A DNA stretch of 7,774 nt from Candidatus Delongbacteria bacterium (GCA_027858215.1 JAQIDD010000190.1:1-7774); one strand, 5' to 3'. Positions 1 through 6,729 are shown, counted from the stretch's first letter. The notes: generated by a model from the sequence alone, not told the origin. Made by a program: numbers and translations.

Positions 1-3000
1 AAATAATTCTTTCCACCATTTTAAGAAAAAATTTACTGTTGGGAACTCAAGCCCGGTAGCTGTAACCCCTGCAGAGGTGGTATCCGAGTCTGCATCAGGA
101 TTTGTAGAGCTGGTTGAAATCAGTAATTTTGTTACTCCTGTATCTGTTATAATAACAACTGGTTTAGATGGTATGCCGCCGCCGATTATTTTATTGACGT
201 CATTTCCACCACCATCAACACCATCAAAATCAAACGCGGCCGCTCCTGTCAGGTAATTTAGAGCATACAGATTTGCATATCCGCCAGGCACACACGCCTC
301 ATTATTCGGCAGAAAGGTGGTTGCATACAAAGTTTTGTTAAATACCACGGACTCTGCAAGCGCTTTGTCACCCTGCTCCATGAGTAAATACCAGCCATTA
401 TCACCTCCGGAAAGATTCGGAGCAACATAACCTGTAGCTGTTGAATCAGCATTTTTCAAATTGTCTAATGTAAATGATGATGAATCATGGTTATCCCTGA
501 TTGCATACAAGGTGTCATAGGTAACAGGATTACAAGGATCATACCTGTCGCCTGAACCTGTAAACACCAGATCATAACCAATTTCAAGCGTTACAGCGGG
601 AGGATAGAAAAACTTACTGGCATCAGCATCATCTGTTAAGTTGTCGCTATCATTATCGTCACCATCTGCGCAATCTGTCTCATTGCATCTGGCTGTAAAT
701 AATTTGTGAATTGTCCAGTTTTCAATATCTGCATCTTCATCCCCAGCTGGACTATCGGGAAAGGATGCGGCATCAAAGTTGCCGATTCTCCAGATCTGGC
801 CGCCCATATCTCCCACATAAAGCTTGTCTGTAAATCCGTTATAATCTCTATCCAGGGCAAAGATTTTGCTGGGGATGCTGTATTTCAGATCGGTATGGTA
901 GGCATCGTCGGGATCATCGGGATAAAGTGAATCAGCTGGATCTGTTGGATAGGTAAATTGTCTTACAATTGATCCTGTTGCAGCATTTATTGCAAGAATA
1001 GTTCTCCCTTTTGAATTATCATCACTATATCCGCCTCCAAGAAAAACAACATCTATTCCAGTAGGTACCGCTGATGTTTTAACAACTCCGAATTGAGGGA
1101 TAGACCATGTTTCTCCGAGTTCAGGAATAGTAGTAGTTGCAGCAGGATTTCCGTCAGTCTGGGCAATTCTCCACAAAAATTCAGGCTCTGCAGGAATCGT
1201 AACATCCAATGCAAAATAGCTGGTGCCGCCTTTTCGCTCTCCACAGACAAGATAAACTGTATCCCCATCCCCTGTCTCAATATTTCCATCCCCATCATAA
1301 TCTTTTATTAAAACTGCAGGGGATGAATCTACATAATACTGATGTCCTGATGCTTCTAATATGTTTTTTAAGCTTGGCAGCAAGTCAGGAGGAATAAATG
1401 ACCATGCTTCAGAACCGTCCTCGTCATTAACCGCATGCAGCATGCCATCGTTTGCTCCAAAAAATACCATTATTTCATCATCGCCGTCGCTATCAAGATC
1501 GCCATAATTAACAACCACAGGTTCACTGTGAAGCGGATCACCACAGATTATTGCTCTGTTTTCACTGGTATTATTATCTTCGTCTTCGTCATGAACATCT
1601 GCGCCCCTGATATAATTGATCAGTTCGGTTGTTCCTGCACTGGCAATTGTGCCGACTGCTCCGGAAGTACTGCCGGTGACAGTTTCCCCTTTTCTGAAAG
1701 ATCCGGTTCTACCGGTATATGGGATAAAGTCTGCTGAAGTGATATTGCCGGATGTTGCTGTTGCCCCGCTGTCAGTTCCGGTCAATGGTTCTCCATCATC
1801 AAATATACCGGTAATATTATCCAGTTCAAGCGGACCTATTGAATCATCATAAGTCGTAAGCTCAGCCGACGTTAGATTATCATTATCTGTAGAAAACCAA
1901 TTGAAATGACCAGTTAAATCATTGCTTACGCCCAGATAAGTATAAATATTTCTTGCACTATTGTCTATGCCATTGGTCTTTGAGGTATCTGCCCAGTCAA
2001 TTGTTCCCCAATATGGATCCGCATCTTCTTTCATTGCGCCATTTGCCCAGGTGGCGACAATACCATTAGCATCCAGAATTTCCCCATCAGAAGAGAGACC
2101 GAATTTTGTGACATTTCCTTCCCAGAAATTACTCTCGCCCGGCTTGAAAAAAGCAAGATATATTTGATTACCGCTGGTTGTTCTTGTAACCGGCACAACA
2201 GGCGCTGTAAAAGATGATGTTTTGGAGAGTATGGCGTTAATCGCATTAATAAGCACTCCTGAAAGCGCATCAGGATTTTCCGCTTCAAAATGGTATTTGC
2301 CGTATTCCTTGTCGCTTGTGTCATAAAGATTCAGGTTGCCGTTACCGTTGTTTGAGGCATTTTTGAGGTATGCATTGCTTTCGTCATTTCCCATGAATCC
2401 TATTGTATAGGTCGTTACATTCTGAAAGCCGGGTTGATACCCTATAACATCGCGTGAATAAAGATCATAGGCAACATCATCAAGATAAGTGCCGCCGTTT
2501 TGATTTACCGGAATCGTCATCTCGACTCCATCGATTGTAATTGTTTGCGTTACGTCTAAGCCGTCTCCATCGTAATCGGAAGTAATCCCCTGATCCTCGG
2601 AAGAGACACCTGATGTGATGACAATAACAAAACTTTTCTGACAATATTCCTCCACTGCTACAACGGTTACAGTAGCAGATTTGGGAGACGCATAAACCAC
2701 GCCAATACTTGCAAGACCCTCTGCAAGGGGCGAGTAATTAACAGTTCCAAGGGTATTGACAGCATTATCAAATGCTGATGTAAATGTCCCATCATCCTCA
2801 CAGGCAAACTTTAAAGGCTGAACATTACTTGCACCCTTGGCATTTGCCGTAAACGCATAAATACCGAAATACGCCTGTCTTTGAATCAGCTCAGCAACCG
2901 TAAAAATCGCTTGTTTGGCATAATAAAAGCGTGATTTATCCGATAGATCAGTGCCGTCATCAACAGATGATACGTCGAGATACGAGCCGTAAAACAACCA

Positions 3001-3501
3001 GTTAAGATAATTTTTTGAATATCTGAAAATTGCTGCGTTGTCTATAATTCCGTCATATTCAGAAGGCTCAAAAGGTAAAGTTATGCTGCGGCCATTTATT
3101 GTGAATGTATTGCTATTGCTGTCAGACAAAAAACTATGACCATTATCAGCGTCGGGGGTGAGATCAGACAGAATGGGTCTGATATAGTATGTGCCTGTTG
3201 AAGGGTTATGAACGGTGTAGCCCTGTTCATTGGTAAATCCATTGGTCATACTGCCATCACCCCACGTGATCGTAGCAGAGCCAGCGGCAGGCGTGTAGTC
3301 AAAGCTGTTATTATACCCGGCGTGCCAGATGATATTCTCCATCTCGGCACCGTTATCAAGCAGCAACACTATATTGGGAGGCACGTCATCGGCTGACACC
3401 GCAAACATACAGGTATCGTCAGATAAAACCGGTTTCCCTGCAAAAATAAGGAATACAAACAAAACTAAAATGATTTTTATTAATTTTATGGAGGTTCCCA
3501 T
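1..3501 (-). CDS. pilY1: Type IV pilus tip adhesin / assembly protein PilY1 (3' end beyond window)
   Basis: Open for 1167 codons from the ATG at 3501 to the window edge without a stop. AGGAG lies 7 bases upstream of the ATG. Residues 1-27 form a Sec signal peptide (Lys residues, hydrophobic core, probable cut after VLS), so the mature protein is exported. Residues about 43-400 look like the von Willebrand A-like domain of PilY1, but its metal site is degenerate (D49-N-G-A-E where DxSxS is expected). Residues about 650 onward match the PilY1 C-terminal beta-propeller: GDPLHSEP at 654, GANDGMLHAV at 682, GGTSYFALDVT at 758, and the calcium loop D884-R-D-Y-N-G-F-T-D892 followed by YVGDMGGQIWR. 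Other Asp-rich loops lie at 309-316, 668-676 and 734-742. The last residues seen (WWKELF) resemble the usual PilY1 C-terminus, so probably very little is missing. In known systems PilY1 sits at the pilus tip with the minor pilins, counters retraction and mediates adhesion. It is the last gene of the operon seen here. Confidence 0.93.
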   Translation of the reverse strand, partial: MGTSIKLIKIILVLFVFLIFAGKPVLSDDTCMFAVSADDVPPNIVLLLDNGAEMENIIWHAGYNNSFDYTPAAGSATITWGDGSMTNGFTNEQGYTVHNPSTGTYYIRPILSDLTPDADNGHSFLSDSNSNTFTINGRSITLPFEPSEYDGIIDNAAIFRYSKNYLNWLFYGSYLDVSSVDDGTDLSDKSRFYYAKQAIFTVAELIQRQAYFGIYAFTANAKGASNVQPLKFACEDDGTFTSAFDNAVNTLGTVNYSPLAEGLASIGVVYASPKSATVTVVAVEEYCQKSFVIVITSGVSSEDQGITSDYDGDGLDVTQTITIDGVEMTIPVNQNGGTYLDDVAYDLYSRDVIGYQPGFQNVTTYTIGFMGNDESNAYLKNASNNGNGNLNLYDTSDKEYGKYHFEAENPDALSGVLINAINAILSKTSSFTAPVVPVTRTTSGNQIYLAFFKPGESNFWEGNVTKFGLSSDGEILDANGIVATWANGAMKEDADPYWGTIDWADTSKTNGIDNSARNIYTYLGVSNDLTGHFNWFSTDNDNLTSAELTTYDDSIGPLELDNITGIFDDGEPLTGTDSGATATSGNITSADFIPYTGRTGSFRKGETVTGSTSGAVGTIASAGTTELINYIRGADVHDEDEDNNTSENRAIICGDPLHSEPVVVNYGDLDSDGDDEIMVFFGANDGMLHAVNDEDGSEAWSFIPPDLLPSLKNILEASGHQYYVDSSPAVLIKDYDGDGNIETGDGDTVYLVCGERKGGTSYFALDVTIPAEPEFLWRIAQTDGNPAATTTIPELGETWSIPQFGVVKTSAVPTGIDVVFLGGGYSDDNSKGRTILAINAATGSIVRQFTYPTDPADSLYPDDPDDAYHTDLKYSIPSKIFALDRDYNGFTDKLYVGDMGGQIWRIGNFDAASFPDSPAGDEDADIENWTIHKLFTARCNETDCADGDDNDSDNLTDDADASKFFYPPAVTLEIGYDLVFTGSGDRYDPCNPVTYDTLYAIRDNHDSSSFTLDNLKNADSTATGYVAPNLSGGDNGWYLLMEQGDKALAESVVFNKTLYATTFLPNNEACVPGGYANLYALNYLTGAAAFDFDGVDGGGNDVNKIIGGGIPSKPVVIITDTGVTKLLISTSSTNPDADSDTTSAGVTATGLEFPTVNFFLKWWKELF

Positions 3502-3534
3502 TAGATTTCTCCTCAGTTGGATATATGATTTATT

Positions 3535-4002
3535 TTAAAGCCCTATGCGGTAAAATCCGGCTTCAACTTTACTGGCTCCGTTGTTTGGACCGGTACTATT
3601 AGATTCAATCTCATAATTTATAGCGAAAATTTGTCCCGCAGAATATCCGGAACCCTGCGGGATATTGCTCTTCCCAAGGTATGACACATTTCCGTTAACC
3701 AGTAATTTGTCTGACAATGAATATGTTGCATTAACATCAGCAGAATCAGGAAAAGATAATGGTACGTCTTCTATTATATTGTCCGGGCCATATAAATCAG
3801 GGTTAACAGCAACATAATCAATTCCTGAATCAGCGGCATAAAATACCATTTTGTTTATTTTATCGTTGCCGGAAATCTGCACTTCGATAGTTGATGTTGT
3901 TGTTGCAAAAACACCCAGAATAGTTAATAACATTAGAAATACAACTGCTATGATCAGTGTCGAGCCTTTTTCATTGTTTAAAAAAGTGGGCTTTTCTTTC
4001 AT
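3535..4002 (-). CDS. pilX: PilX-like minor pilin
   Basis: 155 residues. AAGGA lies 8 bases upstream of the ATG. The gene starts 11 bases after pilV and ends 33 bases before pilY1. The N-terminus is a short basic leader ending in E-K-G13, then S14-T-L-I-I and a hydrophobic helix to about residue 35, i.e. a prepilin-peptidase site after G13. The residue at mature position +5 is Ile, not the Glu of ordinary pilins. This matches the PilX N-terminal family and parallels GspK, the tip pseudopilin of type II secretion. The following STIEVQISGN and YAADSGIDY fit the family's conserved E..(M)AGN and A.ESA positions. The C-terminal part (about 65-155) is not recognisable and is short for the family, with GFYRIGL at the end. 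The expected role is in the tip-priming complex with PilV, PilW, FimT and PilY1. Membrane-bound until assembly. Confidence 0.85.
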   Translation of the reverse strand: MKEKPTFLNNEKGSTLIIAVVFLMLLTILGVFATTTSTIEVQISGNDKINKMVFYAADSGIDYVAVNPDLYGPDNIIEDVPLSFPDSADVNATYSLSDKLLVNGNVSYLGKSNIPQGSGYSAGQIFAINYEIESNSTGPNNGASKVEAGFYRIGL

Positions 4003-4013
4003 TGCAAATGTCC

Positions 4014-4547
4014 TTAAATATCAGCCTTGATTACATCAAGGACTACATTTCTTGTCGCTCCATTTTGCTGCCATTGCACATACACTCTTATATGTTTAGC
4101 ATTAACTGCGGGTTCATCAACCGCGATATTCCAGAATATATTATACTGGATATTCGTTGCTCCACTACCCTGTTGAGAACCATCAGGATGGAGTGTTGTG
4201 TCATCTAAACCAAAATTGCTAATACCATCTACAGAAGTTCCTTCATCATCATCATCAATCCCATTATCATTATCATCTTGATTGGTTCCATCACCGTCAT
4301 TAAGATCATCGTCATCACCGTCATCATCATAAAGATCAGCATCATCATAAGCAAGGGCCACCAGTTCTTCCATTTTATTCTGCGCAAATGCTGTCGCCTC
4401 GGTTAATCCGCTGGCATAAGAGTTCCCTTTAACGGCTGACAACTGCATTTTTGCAACGCCAAGAATTCCAATAGCCAGGACTGTTATGGCAATCATGACT
4501 TCAATAAGAGTAAAGCCGTTTTGATTTTTTTGTGTTATTTTGCTCAT
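4014..4547 (-). CDS. pilV: PilV-like minor pilin with Asp-rich insert
   Basis: 177 residues from the ATG at 4547, chosen because it overlaps the pilW stop as ATGA and has AGGA 10 bases upstream. The in-frame ATG at 4565 has no ribosome binding site and would give an unusually long leader. The class III signal peptide is MSKITQKNQNG11|F12-T-L-I-E16-V, with the conserved Glu at +5, followed by a hydrophobic helix to about residue 35. ILGVAKMQLSAVKGN and the later A.AQNKMEEL are typical of PilV. Residues 68-102 are extraordinarily acidic (20 of 35 are Asp or Glu) and replace the normal linker between helix and globular part. The C-terminal segment (YNIFWNIAVDEP...HIRVYVQWQ, then RNVVLDVIKADI) is the usual PilV beta-strand ending. 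It is expected to join the minor-pilin tip complex. Confidence 0.88.
   Translation of the reverse strand: MSKITQKNQNGFTLIEVMIAITVLAIGILGVAKMQLSAVKGNSYASGLTEATAFAQNKMEELVALAYDDADLYDDDGDDDDLNDGDGTNQDDNDNGIDDDDEGTSVDGISNFGLDDTTLHPDGSQQGSGATNIQYNIFWNIAVDEPAVNAKHIRVYVQWQQNGATRNVVLDVIKADI
4242..4346 (-). repeat. GAT/GAC-rich simple sequence inside pilV
   Basis: On the plus strand this stretch is dominated by imperfect atc/tca triplets. On the coding strand it gives runs such as DDDGDDDD and DDDDE (pilV residues 68-102). Such triplet runs can change length in steps of one residue by slippage while keeping frame. It is a low-complexity tract within a real gene, not a mobile repeat. Confidence 0.75.
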
Positions 4548-5212
4548 AAACCCATGTTCCTGCATTTTACTGTTGTGGTTAAAAGCCGGCGTCGGAAATT
4601 ATCATTGTATGGCCCCCAATTCTGTCCTCCAGGTGTTGTATATGTGTTGGTATTTACAAATTTTTGATCCGCACGATCACCTCTTGCAAGCATGGTTATC
4701 CGAAGACTCCTGATAAGTGTTGGATCAGGCGGAGTCAAGGTTTGTGATTCATCTACGAGTTTATAAAAAAATTCTAAAGCGTCGATGTTTTCAGACACAG
4801 GTTGGTTATAAGCTGTAGCAGTACTTTTTCTTCCCAGTTTTTGTATATTATCAGACGTATACAGAGAATATGTGATATATTCATTGCTGTCATCAATATC
4901 ACCGTCGCCGTTTTCATCTATTGTAAGTGCTATGGAACCGGATATGGCTGAAACAATCCCGGCATTAGCATCTCTGCTCGGATCATAGCCGGCCATCCTG
5001 ATTTCCCGCACCATCATACCCATTCCAGCTCTCAAATTCTGCTGCATAACAGCCACCCCTTCCTGAACAACATAGCTTTTCTGCTGGGATTGAAACGCTG
5101 TAAAGATAGCTGCTGAAACAATCCCTGTTATGGCCATTGCAATCAATATCTCGATTAATGTGAAGCCATGTTCTTTTGATGTAAGATTGTTTTTATTTAT
5201 TTTTAGTTCCAT
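4544..5212 (-). CDS. pilW: PilW-like minor pilin
   Basis: 222 residues. The ATG at 5212 lies within the last codons of fimT (10-base overlap), with a weak GGTGA 5 bases upstream, suggesting translational coupling. The class III leader ends in KEHG16, then F17-T-L-I-E21-I with the +5 Glu and a hydrophobic stretch to about residue 40 (ILIAMAITGIVSAAIFTAF). The motifs QSQQKSYVVQE, QNLRAGMGMMVREIRMAGYDP and DALEFFYKLVD are characteristic of PilW. Residues 99-111 (DENGDGDIDDSNE) form an EF-hand-like acidic loop just before a beta-strand (YITYSLY). The C-terminal RRRLLTTTVKCRNMGL also fits PilW, which often ends with an R.l.ttv..RN segment. It is expected to be a minor pilin of the tip-priming complex, in the inner membrane before assembly. 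Confidence 0.9.
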   Translation of the reverse strand: MELKINKNNLTSKEHGFTLIEILIAMAITGIVSAAIFTAFQSQQKSYVVQEGVAVMQQNLRAGMGMMVREIRMAGYDPSRDANAGIVSAISGSIALTIDENGDGDIDDSNEYITYSLYTSDNIQKLGRKSTATAYNQPVSENIDALEFFYKLVDESQTLTPPDPTLIRSLRITMLARGDRADQKFVNTNTYTTPGGQNWGPYNDNFRRRLLTTTVKCRNMGL

Positions 5213-5733
5213 GTTTCACCATCATTGCTTGTTTTAATTTTCACATTCCCTGCAAATGATAAAGAGGCTTGATAATATCTTGAGTTATTGTTTTGAAATC
5301 GAACACTTCCCAAATTGTATGTCCATGGTAACCCTCGAGAATTATAGCCGGCAGTATCGTCCGTAAAATTATTGTAGTACATAGATACATTTTTAGGCAT
5401 GTTTACCTGGACTAAAACCTGTTCCCCGGCATCAAAAGCTCCATTTGCCGGAGAATCATCAACAAACACCTGATAACTTCCGATAACGCCGGCAGGATCA
5501 TAAGTCCCGACAACAAAACCGATTAAAACATCTTTATTGCTTTTTACTGCTTCCATTTTTGCCTTCTGCATATTCGAATACAAATCCCTTGCTGCTGCTT
5601 TTAACCTGTAATTTGGCAACCAGCTCATTACATTAGGGATTGCAATTGCAGTAAGGATGCTGATCATGCCGATAGCTATAATTAACTCTATCAGTGTAAA
5701 ACCTGATTTTTTGCGTAATTGTTTGCGCATCAT
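5203..5733 (-). CDS. fimT: FimT/GspH-family minor pilin
   Basis: 176 residues from the ATG at 5733; a second ATG follows immediately at 5730. This start is preferred because AGGAGG (5739-5744) lies 5 bases upstream. The frame remains open to an ATG at 5781, but that one has no ribosome binding site and overlaps the predicted promoter. The leader MMRKQLRKKSG11|F12-T-L-I-E16 is a class III signal with the +5 Glu, followed by the helix LIIAIGMISILTAIAIPNV and then the conserved NYRLKAAARDLYSNMQKAKMEA. This is the GspH/FimT signature (about residues 12-68). The C-terminal part ends with GNVKIKTSNDGETWN, like other FimT/GspH beta-strand ends. Residues 92-104 (DDSPANGAFDAGE) form an acidic turn seen in related proteins. 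It is the first gene of the operon and probably the counterpart of Pseudomonas FimU/FimT; the sequence alone does not say which. Confidence 0.88.
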   Translation of the reverse strand: MMRKQLRKKSGFTLIELIIAIGMISILTAIAIPNVMSWLPNYRLKAAARDLYSNMQKAKMEAVKSNKDVLIGFVVGTYDPAGVIGSYQVFVDDSPANGAFDAGEQVLVQVNMPKNVSMYYNNFTDDTAGYNSRGLPWTYNLGSVRFQNNNSRYYQASLSFAGNVKIKTSNDGETWN

Positions 5734-5738
5734 TTCAT

Positions 5739-5744
5739 CCTCCT
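5739..5744 (-). promoter_or_regulatory. Ribosome binding site of fimT
   Basis: AGGAGG on the minus strand, a perfect anti-16S match. It lies 5 bases from the ATG at 5733 and 8 bases from the ATG at 5730. It fixes the start well inside the longest open frame. Confidence 0.85.
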
Positions 5745-5764
5745 GACATACTTTGTACATTTCA

Positions 5765-5782
5765 TACAATATGTGTGCCAAG
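5765..5782 (-). promoter_or_regulatory. Sigma-54 (-24/-12) promoter of the minor-pilin operon
   Basis: The minus strand reads CTTGGCAC, five bases, TTGTA. The sigma-54 consensus is YTGGCAC-N5-TTGCW, so only the C of the -12 GC is replaced (GT). GG and GT are spaced as required. Transcription would begin near 5754, giving a leader of about 20 bases that just contains the AGGAGG. The geometry relative to the fimT start is what supports the call. Sigma-54 with the PilR activator controls pilA in several bacteria; no pilR is in this window. Confidence 0.72.
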
Positions 5783-5805
5783 TTCGATTAATGTAAATGT
5801 TTTCC

Positions 5806-5858
5806 TGAGTGGTAACGTCGGCTTTATCATAAAAAAATAGGGACTTCCTTTTTGTCAA
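5806..5858 (+). repeat. Direct repeat copy A (about 50 bp), left of hepT-mntA
   Basis: Begins TGAGTGGTAA and ends TTTGTCAA. It aligns to 6680-6729 with 45 of 50 positions identical plus one 3-base gap in an A-run. It shares the core TAGGGACTTCCT. It lies between the mntA 3' end and the fimT promoter. I read it as the upstream end of a decayed Y1-transposase element because the other copy is followed by transposase sequence. Confidence 0.85.
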
Positions 5859-5888
5859 TACTGCCTCATTCCGAACGATGTTCAATGG
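5856..5888 (+). pseudogene. Possible scrap of Y1 (HUH) transposase
   Basis: Directly after repeat copy A, the plus-strand frame starting at 5856 reads QYCLIPNDVQW. REP-associated tyrosine transposases carry YCLMPNHVH at the HUH metal-binding site, so this would be the motif with both His codons mutated (to Asp and Gln) and Met to Ile. Nothing recognisable follows before the mntA 3' end. The match is only nine residues. A competing reading is the frame from the ATG at 5886 (MARSF), which resembles the usual MARPLR start of this family. Either way it is non-functional. Confidence 0.4.
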
Positions 5889-5900
5889 CCCGATCTTTCA

Positions 5901-6203
5901 TCAAAATGGATAAAAAACAAGTCCCACTCTATTAATATGCTCTATCAGGTCAGGGTTAGATATTTGATTGAACATGGAAATATCAAAGGTATAGGGCAAA
6001 AGCAAATCATCTATTTCCAATTCTACTGAGTGTATAAGAGATAGAGTTAAATCTTCGCCTGTTAGTGAAAGATCAATATCTGACCCTGTTTTATAGTTAC
6101 CTTTGGCTCTTGAGCCGTATATAATTGCTTTTTCAATTTGTGGATACTTTGCAAAAACATAGTTTACCTGTTTGATTATGTCATTTTTCAGCCCGAATTT
6201 CAT
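5901..6203 (-). CDS. mntA: MntA-type nucleotidyltransferase antitoxin (MNT)
   Basis: 100 residues, the usual size for minimal nucleotidyltransferases. Pol-beta fold motifs are complete: G30-S-R-A-K-G35, then D42-I-D44 for the first metal-binding pair, and the third Asp in FDISMF (D74). In the characterised Shewanella HepT/MntA pair the MNT protein neutralises the HEPN RNase by transferring AMP units to a Tyr in its active-site motif. The intact catalytic residues here make the same mechanism likely. The ATG at 6203 overlaps the hepT stop as ATGA, so toxin and antitoxin are translationally coupled, toxin gene first. The gene ends about 120 bases upstream of the fimT promoter on the same strand. 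I see no hairpin terminator between, so read-through into the pilus operon is conceivable. Confidence 0.9.
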   Translation of the reverse strand: MKFGLKNDIIKQVNYVFAKYPQIEKAIIYGSRAKGNYKTGSDIDLSLTGEDLTLSLIHSVELEIDDLLLPYTFDISMFNQISNPDLIEHINRVGLVFYPF

Positions 6204-6622
6204 TTTTCGTTTTGTGCTTTTTCTTTTAACACAATAAATGTTTCCTGCAGTTTAAGAAATTCATTGTAATAAATATTGCTGATATCTTTTGCAATTTCAT
6301 CTGCAGTATCTTCATTATAGGTATGTGATGTCAAGGTTCTGCCTTTTATCATTTTCATCCATATCTCACCATTAACGATTAGTCCTCGTTTAAAAGCCAT
6401 CCGAATAGCATCCCGGCTTCCCTGAATCCCGGTTTCACCCTGATTTTCATAAAAATCTTTAATTGTATTCCAGGCTAACTCGTAATTATATTCAAAAAAT
6501 TGAATCAGGCCTTGTTGTTCAAGTTCCGACAACTCCCCTTTTTCAATAAATTTTGTAAGCTGTTTAAAAGCTTTAGTGAAATTATTGAATCTCTGAATCC
6601 ATCTAATGTCTATGATTGACAT
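6200..6622 (-). CDS. hepT: HepT-type HEPN RNase toxin (HI0074 family)
   Basis: 140 residues, typical of the 'nucleotidyltransferase substrate-binding' HI0074 family. GAGGA (6629-6633) lies 6 bases upstream of the ATG. The protein is largely alpha-helical. The family signature runs through FFEYNYELAWNTIKDFYENQG (about 42-62), SRDAIRMAFKRGLI (69-82) and the catalytic R95-T-L-T-S-H100-T-Y102, a perfect RX4HXY motif. Arg and His are the HEPN ribonuclease active site. Tyr102 corresponds to the residue AMPylated by MntA in the Shewanella system. The toxin is expected to dimerise and cleave RNA when MntA is lost. Only the 3' neighbour mntA is coupled to it. Upstream lies repeat copy B. No convincing sigma-70 promoter was found in the 60 bases upstream. 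Confidence 0.9.
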   Translation of the reverse strand: MSIIDIRWIQRFNNFTKAFKQLTKFIEKGELSELEQQGLIQFFEYNYELAWNTIKDFYENQGETGIQGSRDAIRMAFKRGLIVNGEIWMKMIKGRTLTSHTYNEDTADEIAKDISNIYYNEFLKLQETFIVLKEKAQNEK

Positions 6623-6628
6623 ACTTAA

Positions 6629-6633
6629 TCCTC
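6629..6633 (-). promoter_or_regulatory. Ribosome binding site of hepT
   Basis: GAGGA on the minus strand, 6 bases before the ATG at 6622. It supports that start for the toxin gene. Confidence 0.6.
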
Positions 6634-6679
6634 AATATTAAATTTTCTCATACTTGGGATAAACCGCACATTTTGTATC

Positions 6680-6729
6680 TGAGTGGTAAAGTCAACTTAA
6701 TCATAAAATAGGGACTTCCTCTTTGTCAA
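6680..6729 (+). repeat. Direct repeat copy B (about 50 bp), right of hepT-mntA
   Basis: Same orientation as 5806-5858, with five substitutions and lacking three A residues. It runs straight into the transposase C-terminal remnant on the plus strand, so it is probably the upstream end of that element joined to its 3' part by an internal deletion. Confidence 0.85.

Noticed and set aside
258..3396. Many open frames of 62-100 codons on both strands across the first 3.4 kb
   Set aside because: They lie in other frames of the continuous 1167-codon pilY1 frame, have no recognisable domains and no convincing ribosome binding sites.
3957..4208. Plus-strand frame of 83 codons across the pilV/pilX junction
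   Set aside because: Antisense to two recognisable pilin genes; no motif or ribosome binding site.
4548..4565. Longer PilV start at 4565
   Set aside because: No Shine-Dalgarno sequence upstream; the ATGA overlap at 4547 and a normal leader length favour the shorter form.
5734..5781. Longer FimT start at 5781
   Set aside because: No ribosome binding site, would lengthen the prepilin leader by 16 residues, and the start overlaps the predicted promoter. The downstream ATG has a perfect AGGAGG.
5820..5900. Rho-independent terminator after mntA (T-run on the minus strand near 5831-5838)
   Set aside because: The T-run is present but I see no GC-rich hairpin directly before it.
6690..6695. TTGACT on the minus strand within repeat copy B as a -35 box for hepT
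   Set aside because: No acceptable -10 hexamer at 15-18 bases downstream; the nearest AT-rich hexamer (TACAAA) is only 12 bases away.
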